Under the pieces are notes generated by a model that was given only the letters and a program-made list of their open reading frames with translations, did not search any database and was not told the DNA's origin. Made by a program: the position numbers and the translations under genes. Shown piece after piece: positions 57,974-64,000 of a DNA stretch of 64,000 bases. Within the stretch, counting starts at the first letter, position 1. Every line of letters starts with the position of its first letter. The stretch comes from Xylophilus sp. Leaf220 (lineage in GTDB: Bacteria; Pseudomonadota; Gammaproteobacteria; Burkholderiales; Burkholderiaceae_C): assembly GCF_001421705.1 (NCBI RefSeq), contig NZ_LMKO01000002.1, forward strand, positions 101,627 through 165,626, written 5' to 3'.

Positions 57974-59221
57974 TCAGGCCACCGGCACCCGCCGCGTCGC
58001 CACCATCCGCCCGTAGGCGAACACGATCGCCGCGGCCGCCAGCACCAGCGCGCCGCTGACCAGCATCGTGCGCGAGATGCCGTAGCCGTCGACCACCACG
58101 CCGCCGACCAGCGAGCCCAGCGCGATCGCCACCTGGAAGCCGCTGACCAGCAGGGCCTGGCCGGCCTCGGGGGCGTCGGGCACCGCCTCCATCATCCAGC
58201 CGGTGAGCGCCACCGGGATCAGGCCGAAGGCCAGGCCCCAGACGACGACCACCGCGGTGCCCGCCACCATGCCGGTGCCGGCCACGGTGGACAGCAGCAG
58301 CGCCGCGGCCAGCATCAGCGCGGCCAGCAGGGTGGTACCGCGCACGCTGCGCGCGACCAGGCTGCCGCCGACGAAGGTGCCGACGAAGCCGACCGCGCCG
58401 TAGACCAGCAGCAGCGTGGCCACCGCCGAGGGCGGCAGGCCGAAGACCTGCTGCAGCAGCGGCTTCAGGTAGGTGTAGGCGGCGAAGTGGCCGGCGATGA
58501 AGAACAGCACCGCCAGCAGCCCGACCTGCGCCATGCGGCGGGTGAGCGGCGTGAGCAGGTCGCGCGGCCGGATGGCGCGGGCCGGCGGCAGCGCGGGCAG
58601 CAGCCACAGCTGCACAAGCAGCACCGCGGTGGCCAGCGCGCCGGTGACGGCGAAGGCCGCCCGCCAGCCGGCGAGCGCCCCCAGGTACGCACCGGCCGGC
58701 ACGCCCAGCACCGTGGCCGCCGAGACCCCCGCCAGCACCAGCGACATGGCCCGCGCCTTCGAAGCGGCCGGCACCAGCTGCGTGGCCGCCGCCGGCGCGA
58801 AGGTCCAGAAGCCGCCGACGCACAGGCCCAGCAGCAGCCGCGCGACCAGCATCGTGCCGAAGTTGGGCGCGAAGGCCGCCAGCACGTTGGAGGCGATCAG
58901 CAGCACCGACAGCGCGATCAGCACCGTGCGCCGGTCGAGCTTGCCCGAGGCGACGATCAGCGTCGGCCCGGCGAAGGCGGCCAGCACGCCGGGCACGGTG
59001 ATCATCAATCCGGCGGTGCCGGCCGAGACGTCCAGGCCGGCGGCGATGTCGGTCAGCAGGCCGATCGGCATGAACTCGGTCGAGACGGTGGCGAAGGTGC
59101 CGACGGCGATCGAGCCGACCGCGAGCCAGGCGGCGCGGCCCGGGGCGGCGGCGGGCGGGGCGAAGGCGTCGGGCGACAGGCAGGGGTCGGCGCAGGGATG
59201 GGCGCTGGGTGCGTGGGTCAT
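57974..59221 (-). CDS. MFS transporter, DHA1/purine-efflux (NepI/PbuE)-like
   Basis: The 415-aa protein has twelve membrane helices, with landmark loops FATVSTEFMPIGLLTDIAAGL, GKLDRRTVLIALSVLLI and LLLGLCVGGFWTFAPAAATQLVP. The resemblance is to the drug/purine-nucleoside exporter group. It is encoded on the minus strand, downstream of rutR, and convergent with rutF. It may export excess pyrimidines or a toxic intermediate, or substitute for RutG. The start at 59221 gives a short cytoplasmic N-terminus. Confidence 0.85.
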   Translation of the reverse strand: MTHAPSAHPCADPCLSPDAFAPPAAAPGRAAWLAVGSIAVGTFATVSTEFMPIGLLTDIAAGLDVSAGTAGLMITVPGVLAAFAGPTLIVASGKLDRRTVLIALSVLLIASNVLAAFAPNFGTMLVARLLLGLCVGGFWTFAPAAATQLVPAASKARAMSLVLAGVSAATVLGVPAGAYLGALAGWRAAFAVTGALATAVLLVQLWLLPALPPARAIRPRDLLTPLTRRMAQVGLLAVLFFIAGHFAAYTYLKPLLQQVFGLPPSAVATLLLVYGAVGFVGTFVGGSLVARSVRGTTLLAALMLAAALLLSTVAGTGMVAGTAVVVVWGLAFGLIPVALTGWMMEAVPDAPEAGQALLVSGFQVAIALGSLVGGVVVDGYGISRTMLVSGALVLAAAAIVFAYGRMVATRRVPVA

Positions 59222-59432
59222 GGGAGGAGCGTCCTGGAGAGCGTGCGCCACGGCCCGCGGGCCCGGCGCGGGTGGCGGGGCAGCCGAGTGTGGCCGCGGG
59301 GCCGCGCCGGACCAAGACGGCGGGCGGCACCAGTCTGTTTCCCCCCGGCCAACAATCGGGCCCGCGCGGGGCGACGGGCGCCGCGACGGCGCGCCCGTCG
59401 TGCCTGCCAATATCAGAAAGAAAAGCAGCCCT

Positions 59433-59474
59433 GGCCGGCGTCGCACGCCGGCCAACAGCTATGGTTTCGATAGC
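59433..59474. repeat. Two-part intergenic repeat, copy 5
   Basis: GGCCGGCG (59433-59440) and CGCCGGCC (59446-59453) flank a TCGCA loop; GCTAT...ATAGC follows at 59458-59474. It lies 10 bp downstream of the rutR stop, in the 263-bp gap (59222-59484) before the MFS gene. Confidence 0.85.
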
Positions 59475-59484
59475 AAATCGGGCT

Positions 59485-60297
59485 TCAGTCGGCCGTGGCG
59501 CCCGGCGCACGGGCGATGCCGTCGAGCACGATGCGCTGCACGTTCTGCACCGCGGCCTCGAAGAACTCCGGATCGTCCAGCGTGCGGCCGGTGAGCGCCT
59601 GCACCTGCACCCCGAAATCGGCGTAGTGCTGGGTGGTGGCCCACAGCGCGAAGATCAGGTGGTGCGGCTCCACGGGGGCCAGCCGGCCGTCGGCCACCCA
59701 GGCGCGGATCACCTCCGACTTGCGCTCGACCAGGTCGCGCAGCTCGCGGCCCAGCTCGTCGCGCAGCAGCGGAGCGCCCTGCACCATCTCCAGGCAGAAG
59801 AGGCGCGACGCGTCGGGGCTGTCGCGCGAGACGGCGAGCTTGCGGCGGATGTAGTCGCCGATCGCGGCGCGCGGGTCCTGCTCGGCGCTGAAGCCGCGCA
59901 GCGGCTCCAGCCACACCGCCAGCAGGTTGCGCAGCACCGAGACGTACAGCTCTTCCTTGTTGGCGAAGTAGTAGAGCAGGTTGCTCTTGGAGACATCGGC
60001 CCGCGCGGCGACCTGGTCGACGCTGGTGCCGTGCAGGCCGAAGCGCGAGAACAGGCCCAGCGCAGCGCCCAGGATGGCGGCGCGCTTGTCCTCGATCTGG
60101 CGGGCGCGGCGGCGGACGGTGGCGGCGGAGGTGCTGCGGGGTGCCGGCGCGGCTTGCGGTGCGGGCGTGCGGGTCGTCTTGCGCGCAGGCTTGGCGGCGG
60201 CCGGGGCGGTGGCCGGGCGCGGCCGTTTCGCGGCGGTGCCGGCAGCGGCCAGGCTCGGGGTCTTGGGCATGTCGGCGGTGGTCGGTTGGCGGTCCAT
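59485..60297 (-). CDS. rutR: TetR-family regulator RutR
   Basis: The 270-aa regulator senses uracil and thymine in E. coli. The TetR helix-turn-helix is at AILGAALGLFSRFGLHGTSVDQVAARADVSKSNLLYYFANKEELYVSVL. The ligand-binding part has HLIFALWATTQHYADFGVQVQALTG, the conserved ATQHYADF segment of RutR. It has an unusual N-terminal tail of about 65 residues rich in Ala, Lys, Pro and Arg, making it longer than the E. coli protein (212 aa). The start may be 60297 or 60270. Confidence 0.92.
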   Translation of the reverse strand: MDRQPTTADMPKTPSLAAAGTAAKRPRPATAPAAAKPARKTTRTPAPQAAPAPRSTSAATVRRRARQIEDKRAAILGAALGLFSRFGLHGTSVDQVAARADVSKSNLLYYFANKEELYVSVLRNLLAVWLEPLRGFSAEQDPRAAIGDYIRRKLAVSRDSPDASRLFCLEMVQGAPLLRDELGRELRDLVERKSEVIRAWVADGRLAPVEPHHLIFALWATTQHYADFGVQVQALTGRTLDDPEFFEAAVQNVQRIVLDGIARAPGATAD

Positions 60298-60438
60298 CGG
60301 GCCGGTGCGGGCACCGGCGTGCCCTGCGGGCGTTGCACGGGCCGTACCCGGTGCGGCGCACCACTGTAAGGCCCGGCGCACCAATTTTCCGCGCGCCGAC
60401 GGGCGGTCACGCGGCTTCCATCCGGGTATTGCGCACGG

Positions 60439-60457
60439 TTTGTCCATTTGGTCCAAC
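60439..60457 (+). promoter_or_regulatory. RutR-like operator between rutR and the dioxygenase gene
   Basis: TTTGTCCATTTGGTCCAAC is close to the site before rutA (TTTGGACCATTTGGTCAAA) and to the RutR consensus. It lies in the 265-bp divergent region between rutR (start 60297) and the dioxygenase gene (start 60563), so it could autoregulate rutR and control the dioxygenase unit. Confidence 0.7.
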
Positions 60458-60562
60458 TGGCACAGACGTTGCATACCGGACCTGCAGGCGCGCGGCATCC
60501 CGGCGCCGGGCCTGCCCCCCTCTTCCTCCGTTCCCTTTCGCTTCTTGCCAAGGATTCGCGAC

Positions 60563-61564
60563 ATGACGCTGCTGTCCGTACCGATCATCGACCTCGCCCC
60601 GTACTTCTCCGGCGACCCCGACGGCAAGGCCGCGGTGGCCCGCGCGGTCGACGAGGCCTGCCGCAGCATCGGCTTTCTGGTGATCACCCACCACGGCATC
60701 GACCCGGCGCTGGTGGCGCGGGTGTCGGCCGCATCGCGCGCCTTCTTCGCGCTGCCGCTGGCCGACAAGCGCCGGGTCGACCGGCCGCGCGACGATGCGG
60801 TGCGCGGCTACAGCGCGGTCGGCGAAGAGGGCCTGTCGTACAGCCTGGAAGAGCAGGCACCGGGCGACCTGAAGGAGTCGTTCTCGATCGGCCCGAGCGA
60901 CGTGCCCGACGACGCCTACCACCGCGGCCCCGCCGCCGGCGCCCATTTCGAGCCCAACGCCTGGCCCGACGTGCCGGGCTTCCAGGCCGCGTACACCGAG
61001 TACTTCGCCGCGATGAGCGACCTGGCCCGCTCGCTGATGCGCATCTTCGCGATGGGCCTGCAGCTCGACGAGCACTTCTTCGACGACAAGATCGACGACC
61101 ACATCAGCATGTTCCGCGTGCTGAGCTACCCGCCGCAGAAGGAGGCGCCGCTGCCCGGCCAGCTGCGCGCCGGCGCCCACAGCGACTACGGCAGCCTGAC
61201 CATCGTGCTGCCCGACGACCGCGGCCTGCAGGTCTTCAACAAGGCGGGCCAGTGGGTCGACGTGCCGCAGGTCGAGGGCGGGCTGGTGGTCAACATCGGC
61301 GACCTGATGATGCAGTGGACCAACGACCAGTGGGTCTCCACCCTGCACCGGGTGGTGAACCCGCCGTTCGAGGTGGCCGGCACCAACCGCCGCCAGTCGC
61401 TGGTGTTCTTCCACCAGCCCAACTACGACGCGGTGGTCGAGTGCCTGCCGCACTGCCTCGCGCCGGGCGAGTCGCCCAGGTACGCGCCGGTCACCTCGGG
61501 CGACCACCTGACCTCGAAGTTCGTCAAGCAGACGACCTTCGGTGGCACGAAGGCGACCGCCTGA
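60563..61564 (+). CDS. 2-oxoglutarate/Fe(II) dioxygenase, isopenicillin-N-synthase family
   Basis: The 333-aa enzyme has the N-terminal DIOX_N region (VPIIDLAPYFSGD; GFLVITHHGI) and the catalytic core with His206 and Asp208 (GAHSDYGSLTI), His262 (STLHRVVNPP) and the 2-oxoglutarate-binding Arg277/Ser279 (NRRQSLVFF). The substrate is not known. Linkage to rutR and its operator points to a pyrimidine or related base. Fungal thymine 7-hydroxylase belongs to this enzyme family, so base oxidation is a plausible inference. Confidence 0.9.
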   Translation: MTLLSVPIIDLAPYFSGDPDGKAAVARAVDEACRSIGFLVITHHGIDPALVARVSAASRAFFALPLADKRRVDRPRDDAVRGYSAVGEEGLSYSLEEQAPGDLKESFSIGPSDVPDDAYHRGPAAGAHFEPNAWPDVPGFQAAYTEYFAAMSDLARSLMRIFAMGLQLDEHFFDDKIDDHISMFRVLSYPPQKEAPLPGQLRAGAHSDYGSLTIVLPDDRGLQVFNKAGQWVDVPQVEGGLVVNIGDLMMQWTNDQWVSTLHRVVNPPFEVAGTNRRQSLVFFHQPNYDAVVECLPHCLAPGESPRYAPVTSGDHLTSKFVKQTTFGGTKATA

Positions 61565-61565
61565 A

Positions 61566-61955
61566 ATGGCGCACCTCTCCTACGTCAACGTCTTCGCGAA
61601 GGACGTCGTCGCACTCAGCGGCTTCTACCAGCAGGTGTTCGGTTTTGCCGAGATCGAGTCGATCCGCTCGCCCATCTTCCGCGGGCTGGACACCGGCAAA
61701 AGCAGTCTGGGATTCAACGCGCTGGAGGCCTACGAACTGCTGCAGCTGGCCGACTTCGCGGACACGCGCGGCGTGAAGTTTTTGCTCAACATCGACGTCT
61801 ATTCGCAGGCCGACGTCGACCGCATGGTGCCCGTCGCGCTGGCCGCCGGCGCCACGCTGGTCAAGGCGCCGTACGAGACCTACTACCACTGGTACCAGGC
61901 CGTTCTGCTCGACCCGGAAGGCAACGTCTTCCGCATCAATTTCATGATGCATTGA
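61566..61955 (+). CDS. VOC-superfamily (glyoxalase/dioxygenase-like) protein
   Basis: The 129-aa protein has the paired beta-alpha-beta-beta-beta modules of the VOC fold: LSYVNVFAKDVVALSGFYQQVFGF, then KFLLNIDVYSQADVDRMVPVALAAGATLVKAPYETYYHWYQAVLLDPEGNVFRINF. The second module keeps the metal-binding Glu region (DPEGNVFRI). It starts one base after the dioxygenase stop, so the two are almost certainly one transcript and perhaps a physical partnership. Function unknown. Confidence 0.88.
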   Translation: MAHLSYVNVFAKDVVALSGFYQQVFGFAEIESIRSPIFRGLDTGKSSLGFNALEAYELLQLADFADTRGVKFLLNIDVYSQADVDRMVPVALAAGATLVKAPYETYYHWYQAVLLDPEGNVFRINFMMH

Positions 61956-62019
61956 GCGTTCGCGCCCCGTCCTCGCGCCTGTCTATTTTTCGTTTCCCTG
62001 TCTCCCACCACCGAGGTTC

Positions 62020-63129
62020 ATGATGATGAAGCTAACCCGTACGATCACCGCCGTCTGCGCCGCGCTGGCGCTGCTCGGTACCGCGTTGCAGGCCCAGGCC
62101 CAGGCGGCGGCCGCGCCGGGCTTCACCCTCAAGGGCAAGCCGAAAATCGCGATGATCTATTTCGGCCCCAAGAACGACGGCGGCTGGACGCAGGCCTTCG
62201 ACGAGGCGCGGGCGAAGATCGAGGCCGCGATGGGCCAGAAGATCCAGTTCGTCGAGAGCGTGCCCGAGGACGCGTCCGCCATCAAGCCGGCGGCCGAGAA
62301 GTTCATCCAGCGCGGCGCCAACATCGTGATCGGCACCGCGTTCGGGTACTCCGACGCTTTCAAGGAGCTGGCCGCCAAGTACCCCGAGGTGGCGTTCCTC
62401 AACGGCTCGGGCACCACCAACGGCGCGAACCTCGAATCCTTCTACGGCCGCACCTACGAGAGCCAGTACCTCTGCGGCATGGCCGCCGGCGCGGCCAGCA
62501 AGAGCGGCAAGCTGGGCTTCGTCGCGGCCAACCCGTTCGGCGTGGTGAACTGGACCGTCAACGCCTTCGCCCTCGGCGCGCAGAAGATGAACCCCGCCGC
62601 GACGGTGACGGTGATCTACACCGGCGCCTGGAACGACCCGGTGAAAGAGCGCGCCGCCGCGATGGCCCTGATCGACCAGGGCGCCGACGTGATCGGCCAG
62701 CACGTCGACAGCCCCACGCCGCAGCTCGTCGCCCAGGAGCGCGGCGTGTACGGCACCGGCCACCACCGCGACCTGCGCCAGTTCGCGCCGAAGGCGACGC
62801 TGTGCTCGTCGGTCTGGGTCTGGGACAAGTTCCTGGTCCCCGAACTGAAGCGCATCGAGGCCGGCAACTGGAAGCCGGCGCCGTACGGCGCGTTCATCTC
62901 GATGAAGGACGGCGGCACCGACATCGCCGGCTTCGGGCCGGGTGTGCCGAAGGACAAGGCCGCGCTGATCACGGCCGAGCGGGACGCGCTGCTGAAGGGC
63001 AAGCAGGTGTATGCGGGGCCGCTGGCCGACCGGGAAGGCAAGGAGCGGGTGGCCGCCGGGGCGGTGCTGTCGGATGCGGATCTGTGGAAGATGGATTGGT
63101 ACGTGAAGGGCGTGGTGACGCAGAAGTGA
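62020..63129 (+). CDS. BMP/PnrA-family substrate-binding lipoprotein-like protein
   Basis: The 369-aa periplasmic protein has a signal peptide (KLTRTITAVCAALALLGTALQAQAQA) and the BMP fold: KPKIAMIYFGPKNDGGWTQAFDEAR, IVIGTAFGYSDAFKELAAKYPEVAFLN, LESFYGRTYESQYLCGMAAGAAS, and GADVIGQHVDSPTPQL. BMP proteins bind nucleosides, purine derivatives or autoinducer-like ligands for ABC import. No permease or ATPase genes follow before the window's non-coding end. Three in-frame ATGs (62020, 62023, 62026) are possible starts. It lies 64 bp after the VOC gene in the same direction. Confidence 0.9.
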   Translation: MMMKLTRTITAVCAALALLGTALQAQAQAAAAPGFTLKGKPKIAMIYFGPKNDGGWTQAFDEARAKIEAAMGQKIQFVESVPEDASAIKPAAEKFIQRGANIVIGTAFGYSDAFKELAAKYPEVAFLNGSGTTNGANLESFYGRTYESQYLCGMAAGAASKSGKLGFVAANPFGVVNWTVNAFALGAQKMNPAATVTVIYTGAWNDPVKERAAAMALIDQGADVIGQHVDSPTPQLVAQERGVYGTGHHRDLRQFAPKATLCSSVWVWDKFLVPELKRIEAGNWKPAPYGAFISMKDGGTDIAGFGPGVPKDKAALITAERDALLKGKQVYAGPLADREGKERVAAGAVLSDADLWKMDWYVKGVVTQK

Positions 63130-63170
63130 GCGTGGTGCTGGGCCGGCTGGCGGGGCTCTCCCTCGACTTG

Positions 63171-63195
63171 CTCCCTCTCCCCCTGGGAGAGGGAG
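63171..63195. repeat. CTCCCTCTCCC/GGGAGAGGGAG hairpin repeat, unit 1
   Basis: CTCCCTCTCCC (63171-63181) pairs with GGGAGAGGGAG (63185-63195) over 11 bp, and GGGGTGAGGGCCGCGCCCGG follows at once. The same unit recurs at 63479-63503 and, variant, at 63577-63599. It lies downstream of the BMP gene. Confidence 0.85.
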
Positions 63196-63295
63196 GGGGT
63201 GAGGGCCGCGCCCGGCTTTTCTGTGTCGCTGCTGCTTGTCGCTGCGTTGCCTGTTTCAAGTCCGGAGGCGGGGATTTCGCCCCCGCGGGCGAGTC

Positions 63296-63321
63296 CCTTT
63301 CTTTGCTTCGCCAAAGAAAGG
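63296..63321. repeat. CCTTTCTTTG/CAAAGAAAGG hairpin repeat
   Basis: CCTTTCTTTG (63296-63305) pairs with CAAAGAAAGG (63312-63321) around CTTCGC, and a second CCAAAGAAAGG follows. I recall that units of this form are dispersed in Burkholderiales and Xanthomonadaceae genomes. It is embedded in non-coding sequence. Confidence 0.8.
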
Positions 63322-63478
63322 AACCAAAGAAAGGCGACCCCGCTGCGGCGGCTGCGCTCCGCTCAAACAGTCGCGGGCCCTGATCCGCCGCACGCTGCGC
63401 TCCTCGACGCCGCAGAGGGGTGGGGGTGCAGGAGCGGGGTCCACACGGGCCATCGCTGCGCTCGGCCTGGGGGTCTTA

Positions 63479-63503
63479 CGCCCTCTCCCTCTGGGAGAGG
63501 GCG
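63479..63503. repeat. CTCCC hairpin repeat, unit 2
   Basis: CGCCCTCTCCC (63479-63489) pairs with GGGAGAGGGCG (63493-63503); the same GGGGGTGAGGGCCGCGCCCG tail follows as in unit 1. Together the units make a direct repeat of about 45 bp with a few mismatches. Confidence 0.85.
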
Positions 63504-63576
63504 GGGGTGAGGGCCGCGCCCGGCAGGCATGCCGTGATCGACAAGCACCCCAACAACGCGACTCCACTGTCTTGCT

Positions 63577-63599
63577 CCCTCTCCCCCGCGGGGAGAGGG
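63577..63599. repeat. CTCCC hairpin repeat, unit 3
   Basis: CCCTCTCCC (63577-63585) pairs with GGGAGAGGG (63591-63599), followed by two short direct copies of a CTGGGGAGAGGG-like motif and CTGGGGTGAGGG. Confidence 0.75.
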
Positions 63600-63661
63600 C
63601 TGGGGAGAGGGCTGGGGTGAGGGTTGGCCGGCCAACGGAGGGCGCGCCGATATTCCGCGAC

Positions 63662-63703
63662 GCTATTGAATCAATAGCTGATAGCCGGCGCTGCACGCCG
63701 GCT
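63662..63703. repeat. Two-part intergenic repeat, copy 6 (inverted order)
   Basis: GCTATTGAATCAATAGC (63662-63678) precedes AGCCGGCG (63683-63690) and CGCCGGCT (63696-63703), with loop CTGCA. It is one of the best-preserved copies. Confidence 0.88.
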
Positions 63704-63871
63704 AGAAGCACATTTCATTCAAACATTCGCCTCGGTACCGATACCGTTGCCGCTTCCGCCCCCAGGCGTCACTGCCGCGCAGCCGGCAGCAGCCGAAGGC
63801 CCCCGCTCCCAAGCCCCTCGGGATGCGCCGAGGAGCGCAGCGGCAGGCGGAAAAAGGGCCGCGCATGTCTG

Positions 63872-64000
63872 AGCGCAGCGAGTTTGCGCGGACCCCGCCT
63901 GAGACTGTCGGTCCGCTGTGAACGGCCGATGCGTAGCGTCGTTCCTCACCCCAGCACCTTCGACCATACAAGCGCAGCGAGTTTGCGCGGACCCCGCCTG
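63872..64000. repeat. 30-bp exact direct repeat at the window edge
   Basis: The sequence starting AGCGCAGCGAGTTTGCGCGG and ending ACCCCGCCTG occurs at 63872-63901 and again at 63971-64000, with a 69-bp spacer. The second copy runs to the window edge, so the array could continue. No gene is credible in 63704-64000. Confidence 0.85.

Noticed and set aside
63702..63971. 89-aa minus-strand frame at the right end
   Set aside because: It runs through repeat sequence, has odd Cys/Arg-rich composition and no ribosome-binding site; probably not a gene.
63872..64000. CRISPR-like array from the 30-bp direct repeat
   Set aside because: Only two copies with a 69-bp spacer are visible and no cas gene is near; it fits a dispersed repeat.

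Overview
The window is high-GC (about 70 % by eye), densely coded DNA from a betaproteobacterium, most likely a member of the Comamonadaceae (Burkholderiales; Variovorax, Acidovorax, Xylophilus and Xenophilus are the kind of genera it resembles, but I cannot fix the genus). The clues are the lptD-surA-rsmA order, a Bug-type solute receptor beside a LysR gene, a Rut pyrimidine operon with RutR, and a two-part intergenic repeat (a GCCGGC hairpin beside GCTAT-N7-ATAGC). No rRNA, tRNA, CRISPR array, prophage or complete insertion sequence was seen.

Layout. 0-6.5 kb: envelope biogenesis and ribosome modification (rsmA fragment, surA and lptD on the minus strand; a cell-wall sugar kinase and rsmE on the plus strand). 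6.6-10.7 kb: an iron operon (TonB receptor, PiuC-type dioxygenase, PepSY protein, cytochrome b). 11-16 kb: a GMC oxidoreductase and a polyprenyl-phosphate glycosyltransferase/GT-C pair. 16.2-22.2 kb: a phytase-like exported protein, a 55-aa ORF, a ParD-like/zeta toxin-antitoxin pair, cytochrome b561, a membrane glycosyltransferase and MtfA. 22.3-26.7 kb: a deacetylase, a second-type UvrA and YnfA. 26.7-31.5 kb: LysR, Bug receptor, N-formylglutamate amidohydrolase, an amino-acid-type binding protein and a SPOR protein. 31.5-36.3 kb: birA, a SET-domain gene, and a topoisomerase III with a C-terminal SWIB domain.

36.5-45.4 kb is a metal-homeostasis island. Ten co-directional minus-strand genes run from a zinc-independent L36 paralogue through a COG0523 GTPase, a small ORF, a ZrgA-like protein, an ABC ATPase and permease, an APH(6)-type kinase and a DUF3299 protein to copZ and cueR. 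The copper ATPase copA is read divergently. The short copA/rpmJ2 intergenic region holds a textbook CueR promoter and a Zur-like palindrome side by side.

45.5-53.5 kb carries a chemoreceptor, a haem-oxygenase-like diiron protein, a GlcD-type oxidase, a MarR/FAD-monooxygenase pair and a diguanylate cyclase. 53.7-63.1 kb is a pyrimidine-degradation locus: rutABCDF, an MFS exporter, rutR, then a 2-oxoglutarate dioxygenase, a VOC protein and a BMP-family binding protein. RutR-like operators lie before rutA and between rutR and the dioxygenase gene, which suggests the last three genes are an undescribed extension of the Rut regulon. The final 0.9 kb is non-coding and packed with several families of dispersed repeats.
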